The notes below the pieces were generated by a model. It saw only the letters and a program-made list of their open reading frames with translations. It searched no databases and had not been told where the DNA came from. DNA of 64,000 bases from Hyphomicrobiales bacterium (GTDB taxonomy: Bacteria; Pseudomonadota; Alphaproteobacteria; Rhizobiales; Rhizobiaceae). The stretch lies in NCBI GenBank assembly GCA_003963455.1, contig RXJA01000163.1, positions 19,139-83,138 on the forward strand. Direction: 5' to 3'. Below are positions 38,634 through 47,140 of the stretch, one piece after another. Numbering within the stretch: the first letter of the stretch is position 1; every line of letters begins with the position of its first letter. The position numbers and the translations under genes were made by a program.

Positions 38634-38930
38634 CTATTCCTTCACATAGGCCCCGGGCTGGCGGCCCGCTTTCGGCGCCTTGGCGTCTTTCGAATGTTCG
38701 GAGACGGAAGGCCCGGCCCCGGACGTCTTTTCTGTCGAGGGGCTGGGCGTCGGCTGCCGCTGTCGATCGCTCTGATGGGTCCGGTCCTCTACTTCTCCGG
38801 CCGGCCGTGTCAGACCCATGTCTCCGGCCGGCTTCTTGTTGGCGGCGGCTTCTTGCGAGAAGTCGTCGTTCGGATCGGGGCGGGCCTTAGTCGCGGGCTT
38901 TCGCGCGCCGCTTTCGTATTCGGTGGGCAT
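38634..38930 (-). CDS. Small hydrophilic hypothetical protein (98 aa)
   Basis: MPTEYESGARKPATKARPDPNDDFSQEAAANKKPAGDMGLTRPAGEVEDRTHQSDRQRQ... Confidence 0.7.
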   Translation of the reverse strand: MPTEYESGARKPATKARPDPNDDFSQEAAANKKPAGDMGLTRPAGEVEDRTHQSDRQRQPTPSPSTEKTSGAGPSVSEHSKDAKAPKAGRQPGAYVKE

Positions 38931-38957
38931 CGTTCTTCTCCGTTGTCACTCAACGGT

Positions 38958-38982
38958 AACATCGCTTTCGGCTCGTTGTTCC
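38958..38982 (-). promoter_or_regulatory. Candidate EcfG/RpoE2-type promoter GGAAC-N16-TGTT
   Basis: GTTCC (plus) 38978-38982, AACA 38958-38961; 28 nt upstream of the 38930 start. Confidence 0.6.
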
Positions 38983-39065
38983 GATGGCCAGCCCCTCGAT
39001 GATGCTAGCCCTGGAAACACCGAACCGTGCTGGCCGACCCACAGGCAATTTCTGAATGGACGACA

Positions 39066-39090
39066 GGAACATCCGCGCATGACCGCTGTT
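39066..39090 (+). promoter_or_regulatory. Candidate EcfG/RpoE2-type promoter GGAAC-N16-TGTT
   Basis: GGAAC 39066-39070, TGTT 39087-39090; precedes a GTG micro-ORF with GGAGG RBS. Confidence 0.6.
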
Positions 39091-39114
39091 GTTTCCGGCA
39101 GGAGGACATCCGAC

Positions 39115-39195
39115 GTGGCGAACGACAAGAGCAATGCCGGCGCAGAAGGCAGGGAGCACATGCAGGGGATGAAGAGGTCCCGCCGGCGCGTATAG
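39115..39195 (+). CDS. Putative 26-aa basic microprotein (GTG start)
   Basis: GGAGG at 39101-39105, GTG 39115, product M(V)ANDKSNAGAEGREHMQGMKRSRRRV, stop 39193-39195. Confidence 0.45.
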   Translation: MANDKSNAGAEGREHMQGMKRSRRRV

Positions 39196-39239
39196 CCATT
39201 CACGCGAGGCAAGCAATCGTCCATCACGATAAAAGGCAG

Positions 39240-39572
39240 CCGCTCTTTGCTCGCGGCGCGAACTTTTCAGGCGCACCATAAAGCCGATCGAGACATAGAA
39301 CTTGTCCGGAAATCCCTTATCGGCATAGCCGATGGACATGCCGCATTTTCTTCGCAGAACGATCGCACCACGCCTCTGGTCTTCGAAAATGTCTCGGGGT
39401 TCGCACCCGTCCATCTCACTTCGTCCGGCCTATAGCCGACCCAGATGGTGAGCGGGCTGCCGATCGCCCGACGGCAATGGTCATCGTGATAGAAGCAGAT
39501 CCAGAACGGCTCTCCAACAAATTCTGCTGAAATCCTGCCGCAAAAACAGCGACCTCGCTCGACACGGCTCAT
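39240..39572 (-). pseudogene. GFA-family protein, frameshifted
   Basis: MSRVERGRCFCGRISAEFVGEPFWICFYHDDHCRRAIGSPLTIWVGYRPDEVRWTG...VVRSF then frame shift to RRKCGMSIGYADKGFPDKFYVSIGFM. Confidence 0.75.
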
Positions 39573-39606
39573 CGACTGCCTGGCCTCTCGGAAAAGGCAT
39601 GACGGT

Positions 39607-40224
39607 TTAGTCTTTAGCCACACCCGGATAGGTGCTGCCCGCCAACATCTTGGCGAGATGAACAGCGTTGGACGCCGCCATCTCGATCGCTTCGCCGACC
39701 TTGTCGGGGGTCTTGGGCAGGTCGACATAGTTCACATTGCCCATCGCCTCTCCCACCCAGTACACGCCGGCGTTGGCGGGCACGGTGAAGCCGACGTCGT
39801 TCAGCGCCTGATAGCATTCGGCATGGCAATGATGGGCGCCATCCTCGTTGCCGACGATGGCAACAAGGGCCACCTTGCCGGCCGCCGGCATGCGGCCCTT
39901 GTCGTCGGTCTCGTCGAGAAAAGCATCCATCCTTTCCATGACGCGGTTGGCAACGCTGCAAGGCTGACCAAGCCAAATCGGCGTACCGAGAATGAAAATA
40001 TCGGCGGCAAGGATTTTCTCACGCAGCTTCGGCCAGTCGTCACCCTTGCCCATGTCCGAAAGAACGCCAGGCTTGATGTCGTGATCCAGAGCCCGAACGA
40101 TCTCGCCCTTCACTCCGCGGCTTTCAAATGCGGAGAACAGATCGGAGAGAATCTTGTCGGTCGAGGATTTCTCCTTGTCGTCCGAGGCTTTCAGCGAACA
40201 ATTGAGGGCGAATGCGGTAAGCAT
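39607..40224 (-). CDS. Flavodoxin-like NAD(P)H-dependent FMN reductase family protein
   Basis: MLTAFALNCSLKASDDKEKSSTDKILSDLF...ADIFILGTPIWLGQPCSVANRVMERMDAFL. Confidence 0.88.
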   Translation of the reverse strand: MLTAFALNCSLKASDDKEKSSTDKILSDLFSAFESRGVKGEIVRALDHDIKPGVLSDMGKGDDWPKLREKILAADIFILGTPIWLGQPCSVANRVMERMDAFLDETDDKGRMPAAGKVALVAIVGNEDGAHHCHAECYQALNDVGFTVPANAGVYWVGEAMGNVNYVDLPKTPDKVGEAIEMAASNAVHLAKMLAGSTYPGVAKD

Positions 40225-40243
40225 CTTTTTTCCTTATGCGTGA

Positions 40244-40531
40244 CTATAAGGGTCGGCCGGAGCGCATCACGCCCGGTTCTTCATTGGGTGGGTCGATTTC
40301 GCCTAGCGCACCATCTGCAAACACATCGGAGAAATTGACGGTAGCGATCAGATAGCCGACGGCGTCACAGACTTTGACGTGGGAGCCTGAGTGGTCGGCA
40401 TCTGGAGAAGCGTTGCTAGCCGCCTTCGCCAATTCGACGGCCCTTGGGCTCGCCAGGTCGACGCTCGCAAGATCCTCCTCGATTATATTGGACCGACCGC
40501 CGGCGATCATCTCAAACCGAAAACTGGGCAT
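40244..40531 (-). CDS. DUF6894-like small protein
   Basis: MPSFRFEMIAGGRSNIIEEDLASVDLASPRAVELAKAASNA...VCDAVGYLIATVNFSDVF. Confidence 0.55.
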   Translation of the reverse strand: MPSFRFEMIAGGRSNIIEEDLASVDLASPRAVELAKAASNASPDADHSGSHVKVCDAVGYLIATVNFSDVFADGALGEIDPPNEEPGVMRSGRPL

Positions 40532-40601
40532 TGTTTTCCCCTACAGGAGCAATGGGATCAAACATTCGACGACCGCAAATCCCGGACACATCCTCAAGAG
40601 A

Positions 40602-40781
40602 TCATTTGTCCTTCTTGATCGGAAAGGTCGCGTCCCCGTCCTTCTTTCCCGAGATGACACGTGGATCAGCACTTACAACGCCGTCGTTCTTGCCGCCCTT
40701 GTGACGTTTCTCGGACTGGGCTTCGGCATCGCGTTCGGCAGCGCAAGCCGATTTCGAGCGTGCAGTCGATTGGTCTTTCAT
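40602..40781 (-). CDS. Small hydrophilic hypothetical protein (59 aa), below the ORF-track cutoff
   Basis: Manual translation MKDQSTARSKSACAAERDAEAQSEKRHKGGKNDGVVSADPRVISGKKDGDATFPIKKDK*. Confidence 0.5.
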   Translation of the reverse strand: MKDQSTARSKSACAAERDAEAQSEKRHKGGKNDGVVSADPRVISGKKDGDATFPIKKDK

Positions 40782-40798
40782 CGCGCATCTTCCTATTG

Positions 40799-40995
40799 CT
40801 TCGGCGCGGCGGGCTGAGCGGGATGGACTCCCTGCTGATCACCGCCGGTGCTCGTTGTAGCGGTCGGGTCCCTGTCGACTTGCGGGTTTTGATCCGGCGG
40901 CTGATTGCTCACCGCGTTCGTGTTCGAGCCATCGACGCGTTGTCGCTGCATCCTGCGATGAGGCCTGCGACCAATATCAAAGCCGATCGTTTCAT
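40799..40995 (-). pseudogene. Frameshifted small lipoprotein, paralogue of the 31778-32113 protein tail
   Basis: Frame 1 MKRSALILVAGLIAGCSDNASMARTRTR* (lipobox LIAGC); frame 2 continues NTNAVSNQPPDQNPQVDRDPTATTSTGGDQQGVHPAQPAAPKQ*. Confidence 0.6.
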
Positions 40996-41016
40996 GAGTG
41001 CGTTCCTTTAGCGCTG

Positions 41017-41041
41017 AACTGTCGCGGCGAAGGAATGTTCC
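41017..41041 (-). promoter_or_regulatory. Candidate EcfG/RpoE2-type promoter GGAAC-N16-AGTT
   Basis: GTTCC (plus) 41037-41041, AACT 41017-41020; 22 nt upstream of ATG 40995. Confidence 0.5.
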
Positions 41042-41079
41042 CAAAGAGCGATCGCCGGCCGCCGGCAGATCGGCGCAAC

Positions 41080-41105
41080 GGAACCTGCCGGCCGCTCTCC
41101 ACGTT
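41080..41105 (+). promoter_or_regulatory. Candidate EcfG/RpoE2-type promoter GGAAC-N17-CGTT
   Basis: GGAAC 41080-41084, CGTT 41102-41105; unusually close to the ATGs at 41110/41113. Confidence 0.4.
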
Positions 41106-41109
41106 CGTG

Positions 41110-41445
41110 ATGATGTTCAAACACGCGTTTCGAGAAGCCCTCACTCAAGGCGGCGTCTTCACCTCCCGGCCGTCGGCTTTTCTGATCCTTGCAGCCTTTA
41201 CAGTCGGCTGGGTCATCTTCGAACCGGAGACGTTCGATTGGCACGGCGTGGCGACGCTGGTCACATGGGCCATGACACTCTTCATTCAACGCGCCGAGCA
41301 TCGCGACACCCAGGCCCTGCAGGCGAAGATGGACGAGCTCATCCGCGCAACCAGCGCAGCGAGCGACGACGTCGCCGGGATCGACGACAAGGAACCGGAA
41401 GAGATCGAAAAGGAGAGGTCTGCTGCTCGTGGGCAGGCGGGCTAA
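41110..41445 (+). CDS. Low-affinity iron permease family protein
   Basis: MMFKHAFREALTQGGVFTSRPSAFLILAAFTVGWVIFEPETFDWHGVATLVTWAMTLFIQRAEHRDTQALQAKMDELI. Confidence 0.8.
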   Translation: MMFKHAFREALTQGGVFTSRPSAFLILAAFTVGWVIFEPETFDWHGVATLVTWAMTLFIQRAEHRDTQALQAKMDELIRATSAASDDVAGIDDKEPEEIEKERSAARGQAG

Positions 41446-41483
41446 ACACCAGCGCTTCTCGTCGCCTCCCCCTGCGAGCATGC

Positions 41484-43100
41484 TCAAGCGAGAAGTTGCT
41501 CGATCCTGATCGGCAGGTCGCGGATGCGTTTGCCGTCGCGTGGTAGACCGCGCTGGCGACGGCGGAGGCAGTGCCGACATTGCCCATTTCGACCAGCGCC
41601 GGCCGGGTTGACCGCGTTGTCGACCTCCGGCACCAGGATCACCTGCAGATCCTTGATGTCGGCATTGACCGGCACGAGATAGTCTTTCAGGTCGCGATTG
41701 ACGTAGCGGGCGTAGCGGCTGTCGATCTCCGTCGCCTCATGCAGCGCCTGGCCGATGCCCCAGATCATCCCCGCCATTAGCTGGCCGCGCGGTGCGCGTG
41801 TTCATGATACGGCCGGCGGCGAAAACGACGATGCGCGGCACGCGGATTTCCCTGGTGTGGTCGGTTAATGCGGACTTCGACGAACTCGGCGCTGAAGCGT
41901 ATTTCAATGAATCCTCGTCCTGCTCGCCGCCATGGAATTCCGGCGTGCCGGCATAAAGCTTCTTCAGCGCTTCGGGCGTCGAGCCTTTGGGCGCGAATTC
42001 GGCATATTCCTCGATCGCCCCGATCTGCATGGCTTTGAAGACATCCGATATGTTGGCTGAGGATCCGCCCCTCGCTAGGATTTTCCCGTCGGCGAAACTC
42101 AACTGCTCATTGTGCGAGCCGGCAAGTGGTCCGTCTTTGCTCGTGGCCGCCGCGGCAAGCTTCGTACGGATCTCATCACACGCCTGCAGCACCGCCGAGC
42201 ATACGCTGGCGGTCGATATGGACCCGCCTGAGACCGGCGCCGGCGGCAGGCTGCTATCGCCCATTTCGACGCTGATCTTCTCGAGGGCCACGCCGAGCCG
42301 CTCAGACGCCATCAGTCCGGCGACGGTGCGAACACCGGTGCCAATCTCGTGCGAGCCGCATTGCAGCCGCACGTCTCCGTCGAGGGTGAGGCGCACACGC
42401 GCGGCGCATGGCGCCACCGCCGTCGGATAGATCGCCGTCGCGCAACCCATGCCGATCAGCCAGTCGCCATCGCGCATGGCGCCGACCTTCGGATCCCGCT
42501 TCGCCCAGCCGAAGGCCTCCGCCGCCTGGTCGTAGCACTTCATCAGCGAGCGGCTTGAGAAAGGTCTCCTGCCGATCGGCTCCACGCTCGGGTCGTTGAC
42601 GCGACGGAATTCGACCGGATCCATTCCGAGCGCCACGGCCTTCTCATCCATGGCGTTTTCAAGCGCATAGACATAGGGCGTTTCGGGTGGCGAGCGCATG
42701 TAGCCCGGCGTGTTGCGGTCGGCCTGCACCAGCGACACATGTGTCAGCACCGCGCGTACATGCGGCCGGTGGCAGAGGTGCCGCCAACGCCGTAAGGATC
42801 GGGACGCGAGGTGACTTCCCAGCCTTCATGCGCGAAAGCGGTGATGTGGCCATCCTTGTTGGCGCCCATGCGAATATATGCGGGGTTTCGGCCCGGTATG
42901 TCTGCGTGCCTAAGGCCTGCATGCGGCTTGTCACGCAACGCACCGGCCGACCAAGCGCATCCATCTCGACCGCGGCGGCGGCATAGGCGCTGCCGAAATC
43001 GCCGGCCTTGACGTCTTCCTTGAACATCGGGCTCTTGCCGGCCGCCGGAATGGCCTTCGTCCCGGGCAAAGACGCGAGCGGGCCTCGATCGGACGCCTGA
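41484..43100 (-). pseudogene. Aldehyde oxidase/xanthine dehydrogenase molybdopterin-binding subunit, 5'-truncated and frameshifted
   Basis: Fragments across frames: MFKEDVKAGDFGSAYAAAAVEMDALGRPVRCVTSRMQAL; AYIRMGANKDGHITAFAHEGWEVTSRPDPYGVGGTSATGRMYA; LTHVSLVQADRNTPGYMRSPPETPYVYALENAMDEKAVALGMDPVEFRRVND...; IGQALHEATEIDSRYARYVNRDLKDYLVPVNADIKDLQVILV. Confidence 0.85.
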
Positions 43101-43225
43101 CGCCCGAAGCGGCGCGCTCGGGGGGAAACCAGCGCCGCCGGACCTCGAACTCCGGTTGCTGCCGGTTGTTCCCGGGGGCCGATGATGTTCGCTAATCGGC
43201 GGCTTGTAGTTTCGACGCCCGCTCT

Positions 43226-43822
43226 TCACCGCCACATCTCCAGGATGGCGTCAACCGGGGCCACTTCTACATGCTGCGAATACCGTTTGGTGAACAGCTT
43301 CAGCATGTTCTCATAGGCTTCGTCGGATGTGCTGCATATCGCATCTTCCGCCAGGATCGTTCGATAGCCCAGGTCGATGGCGCCGAGCAACGTCGCCAGC
43401 ACGCACATGTCGGCTTCGCCGCCGCTGACGATCACCTCATCGACGCCCTCGGTTTCCAGCACCCTCCACAACTCTCCATTCAGCCAAGGTGAATAGATCG
43501 GTTTGTCGAACATGCGCGCCGGCGGCACGAAGGCGGCGAGTTCGGGCAACAGTTCGATCGCCTGCTCGCCCGCCTGCGCGATCGTCATCTGCGCCCAATG
43601 TTCGTAATATTGCTTCCACCGGCCCCGGCCGTCGCCGGCCTTCCGTGCGGGGATGAATCGGGTGAAGATCGTATTCGCCGGTCTTTTGCCGACCAGCGCC
43701 AGCACTTTCGGCAGGATGACCGGCAGCCATTCCACGGCCCAGGGGCCTGGCGGCATGAACATCTGCTGCATGTCGACACAGATGTGGACGGCTTGCGGGG
43801 AGATCGGTTCAAACTTGCTCAA
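43226..43822 (-). CDS. Cysteine hydrolase (isochorismatase family)
   Basis: VHICVDMQQMFMPPGPWAVEWLP...VIVSGGEADMCVLATLLGAIDLGYRTILAEDAICS. Confidence 0.88.
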   Translation of the reverse strand: MSKFEPISPQAVHICVDMQQMFMPPGPWAVEWLPVILPKVLALVGKRPANTIFTRFIPARKAGDGRGRWKQYYEHWAQMTIAQAGEQAIELLPELAAFVPPARMFDKPIYSPWLNGELWRVLETEGVDEVIVSGGEADMCVLATLLGAIDLGYRTILAEDAICSTSDEAYENMLKLFTKRYSQHVEVAPVDAILEMWR

Positions 43823-43879
43823 GACCGGCAGACCTCGTCGTGGGGGCTAACGGCTGACGAAACGGCTGAAGTGGCTGGT

Positions 43880-44160
43880 GACAAGAATATCCTTGCGACT
43901 ATCACAGCGCGCACGTCCCGCATGATCCGCTCGTCGAGCTCGATGAGCGATTTTTCCGCGTCCTTCCAGGAGCGTCTGCGGGGAATGGCGCACACCCATG
44001 AAGTTCTTTCCTCCTACAATTGGGCCGACGCCGACGTTGAGCAGTTGTTGCGCGCGACGCTTTCTCCCTTCAGCGGCAAGGAGCGGCGCCACGTCGTCAT
44101 TCGCGGCCGACCGGTGCCACCCCGGCGGCGCCGCGGCGATCACATAATTGCGACTGGCTG
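43880..44160 (+). pseudogene. Remnant of an HWE-type sensor histidine kinase
   Basis: DKNILATITARTSRMIRSSSSMSDFSASFQERLRGMAHTHEVLSSYNWADADVEQLLRATLSPFSGKERRHVVIRGRPVP resembles the HWE_HK DHp region; no intact PAS or ATPase domain. Confidence 0.6.
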
Positions 44161-44481
44161 GAATAGTTCCCTGCCCAGCTGGGTATATGCAGCATCGAGG
44201 CGACGTTTGTCCGCACTCACCATTTTGGAGAATTTCTGGATGCTCAAGCACAGCGTCTCAGGCCCTACGGTGCGGGAGATGAGCGCGAGTGTTCGCCTAA
44301 CGGCGCCGGCGTGGTCGCGGCCGAAGATTCTGCCGATCGGACCCAGCCTTCCTTTGCCTCGTCTCCCAAGTTGGATCACCGCCGCAAAGAGGGATTCATC
44401 ATGTCGGTCGACCGGCCGTTGTCGGCTGGAAAAAGCAAATCAACCTGAGAACAAAGAGCGCACCTGACAAGGGAGGAAGCA

Positions 44482-44907
44482 ATGGCAGCTGAGGGAAAAT
44501 TTTCGCAACGCTTCGACGAGTATCAGCCCTCCAAGACACTATGGTTCTGGTCGGTGGCAGGCGCCGTGGTGCTGACAATGATCGTCGGCTTCACGGCCGG
44601 CGGTTGGACCACTGCGGGCACCGCGGCGGAAATGGCCAAGACATCCGCTATCAAGGCCAAAGCTGAGCTAGCGGCCAATTTGTGCGTCGAGAAGTTCATC
44701 ACAGCGTCGAACGCAAGCGATAACCTCGCCAAGCTGAAGGGGACGTCTTCCTATCAGAGAGACAGCTTCATCAGCGATGGCGGGTGGGTGAAACTGGCCG
44801 GCATGAAGAAGGACGTGCCGGGTGCCGCGGATCTATGCGCGGATAAATTGTCAGCGATGGATACGATTCCGGCGAACAGCGTTGCCCAGGAGAACACCAA
44901 GAGCTGA
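44482..44907 (+). CDS. Small single-TM hypothetical protein (141 aa)
   Basis: MAAEGKFSQRFDEYQPSKTLWFWSVAGAVVLTMIVGFTAGGWTTAGTAAEMA. Confidence 0.8.
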   Translation: MAAEGKFSQRFDEYQPSKTLWFWSVAGAVVLTMIVGFTAGGWTTAGTAAEMAKTSAIKAKAELAANLCVEKFITASNASDNLAKLKGTSSYQRDSFISDGGWVKLAGMKKDVPGAADLCADKLSAMDTIPANSVAQENTKS

Positions 44908-44970
44908 TGGGTTGAGGCTCGCTTGGCGAGGCGAGTCTTTCGCCGAGCTATTCATGATGGAGGCGCAGCG

Positions 44971-45216
44971 ATGTTTGGAGCATGGTTTTCAAGGCCGGTT
45001 GCGGTGGCAACCGGCATATCTGGCGATATCAAGAATCTCTCCAACGCCAATCAAGCGGTCGACTTGCTGACCAAGCACTGGCGCAGCGCGGGAAGTCAAA
45101 AACATCAGGCCGCGTTACGCGCCTGCCGCCAGGCCATGAACGGCGGCATTGGAGCTGACGTCGCCCGGGACGCATTGGTCGACGCGGCCCGAGAAGCCCA
45201 CATGCTCGTAGAATAG
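44971..45216 (+). CDS. DUF982 family protein
   Basis: VDLLTKHWRSAGSQKHQAALRACRQAMNGGIGADVARDALVDAAREAHMLVE. Confidence 0.75.
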   Translation: MFGAWFSRPVAVATGISGDIKNLSNANQAVDLLTKHWRSAGSQKHQAALRACRQAMNGGIGADVARDALVDAAREAHMLVE

Positions 45217-45341
45217 GACTGCTGCAATCGAACACCCGTATCCTCGGAGACAAGTGTATGGCTGCGGCAATGTTGCGGGGCTTCTACCGACTCAGTCTTA
45301 CGCAGAGCGAAGCCTCTCACCATGTTCGAGGGTGCATGCCC

Positions 45342-45902
45342 ATGAAATCCGGAGCCGCGCTCGGGTTCTTCCCCGGCCGAGGAATGGTCAAGCGTCACTT
45401 ATACATTGTGTTCGCCCGTGCCGTTCTTACAGCCGCATTGCTCGCGACGCCCGCAACGACCACGGGGCTGCGTGCGGAGGTCGGACCTCTTCCTCTGCCT
45501 CGCTTTGTCTCGCTGAAAGCGTCGGCCGCAAATCTGCGGGTTGGGCCGGGCGCCGGCTACGAGATCGAATGGATCTTTGTGCGGCCGGGGATCCCGCTCG
45601 AGATCTACCAGCAATATGGCAATTGGCGTCGGGTGAGAGATTGGGAGGGGACCAGCGGATGGATCCATGGGTCACTCCTGTCCGGGAAAAGGACCGGCAT
45701 CGTCGCGCCCTGGAACAAGAACAATGTTCCGCTGCGCACGAGGCCGACGATCGATAGCTCGATAACCGCCTGGCTTGCCCCTCGCGTCGAAGTCAAACTG
45801 AAGCGCTGCGACGGGCAATGGTGCGCGGCGACGTCGGGGTCAACCAACGGCTTCGTCAAGCAAGTCCGCTTGTGGGGCGTCTATCCGGGCGAAGTGTTGT
45901 AG
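45342..45902 (+). CDS. Secreted SH3-like domain protein
   Basis: MKSGAALGFFPGRGMVKRHLYIVFARAVL...FVSLKASAANLRVGPGAGYEIEWIFVRPGIPLEIYQQYGNWRRVRDWEGTSGWIHGSLLSG. Confidence 0.85.
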   Translation: MKSGAALGFFPGRGMVKRHLYIVFARAVLTAALLATPATTTGLRAEVGPLPLPRFVSLKASAANLRVGPGAGYEIEWIFVRPGIPLEIYQQYGNWRRVRDWEGTSGWIHGSLLSGKRTGIVAPWNKNNVPLRTRPTIDSSITAWLAPRVEVKLKRCDGQWCAATSGSTNGFVKQVRLWGVYPGEVL

Positions 45903-45905
45903 GCG

Positions 45906-47123
45906 ATGGCGCAATTCAACATGGCCAACCGAACCGTGCTGATTTCCGGTGGGGGGATTTCGGGACCTGCACTTGCCTTTTGGCTCAAGGCCGGCGGGTT
46001 CCAGCCGACCTTGATCGAACAGGCGCCTCGACTGCGAACCGGAGGCTACGTCATTGATTTCTGGGGTCTTGGCTATTGGATCGCCGCGAAGATGGGCCTT
46101 GAGGCAGATATCAATCACGTTGGGTACCATGTCCGCGAGATGTGCATCGTCAACGACAGCGGCAAGCGCGTCGCGGGCTTTGGCACAGACGTCTTTGGCG
46201 AGTTGACCAATAACCGCTACGTGACGCTCGGACGCAGCGACCTGTCACGCCTGCTCTTCGAAAAAATCAAAGACACAACTGAGGTCCTTTTCGACAATGA
46301 GATCATCGACCTCGACCAACAGGCGGAGGGCGTGCGCGTTCGACTGAAGAACGGAGGCGAGCGCGCGTTTGATCTGGTGATCGGCGCTGATGGCTTGCAT
46401 TCAGGCGTTCGACGACTGGCCTTCGGACCCAGGCAGCAGTTTGAGAGGAAACTCGGCTACGCGGTCGCGGCGTTTGAGGCGCAGGGCTACCGGCCGCGCG
46501 ACGACGACGTGTACTTGATGTACGGGCTTCCAGGACGAATGCTCGGTCGGTTCACACTGCATCGCAACCGCACACTTTTCCTGTTCGTCTTTACCGTTGG
46601 CGACGGTGCTCTGCCGACGGCGCTAGACGAACAAAAGGAAATGCTGCGCAAGAAGTATGCCGATGGGGGGTGGGAATGCCCGCGCATCCTAGAGGAATTG
46701 GGTCACACCGAAGAGCTCTATTTCGACAGCGTCAGCCAGATCAGGATGAACAACTGGTCGAAAGGACGCATCGCGCTCACCGGCGATGCCGCGTTCTGCG
46801 TTTCCCTGCTGGCGGGACAGGGCTCGGCCCTCGCGATGATTTCAGCCTATGTGCTGGCCGGCGAACTCATGAAAGCCGAGGGGCGCCATCACGAGGCTTT
46901 CCTTAGCTATGAAGCGCTCCTACGGGATTACATCCAGGCAAAGCAGCGGGGCGCGAAGCGATTTGCCACCGCCTTGGCACCCAGGACACAGCTAGGCCTG
47001 TTGTTCCGCAACCTGGTGACGAAGGCATTCGCTGTGCCCGGCCTGGCGCACCTAGCGATCGGGAAGGAAATTACCGATGCGGTGCAACTACCCGACTATC
47101 GCTGGCGGCTCCCAATCGGTTGA
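45906..47123 (+). CDS. FAD-dependent monooxygenase (PHBH/TetX-like)
   Basis: VLISGGGISGPALAFWLKAGGFQPTLIEQAPRLRTGGYVIDFWG...LTGDAAFCVSLLAGQGSALAM. Confidence 0.92.
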   Translation: MAQFNMANRTVLISGGGISGPALAFWLKAGGFQPTLIEQAPRLRTGGYVIDFWGLGYWIAAKMGLEADINHVGYHVREMCIVNDSGKRVAGFGTDVFGELTNNRYVTLGRSDLSRLLFEKIKDTTEVLFDNEIIDLDQQAEGVRVRLKNGGERAFDLVIGADGLHSGVRRLAFGPRQQFERKLGYAVAAFEAQGYRPRDDDVYLMYGLPGRMLGRFTLHRNRTLFLFVFTVGDGALPTALDEQKEMLRKKYADGGWECPRILEELGHTEELYFDSVSQIRMNNWSKGRIALTGDAAFCVSLLAGQGSALAMISAYVLAGELMKAEGRHHEAFLSYEALLRDYIQAKQRGAKRFATALAPRTQLGLLFRNLVTKAFAVPGLAHLAIGKEITDAVQLPDYRWRLPIG

Positions 47124-47140
47124 TCGTTGCAGGCAAAAGC

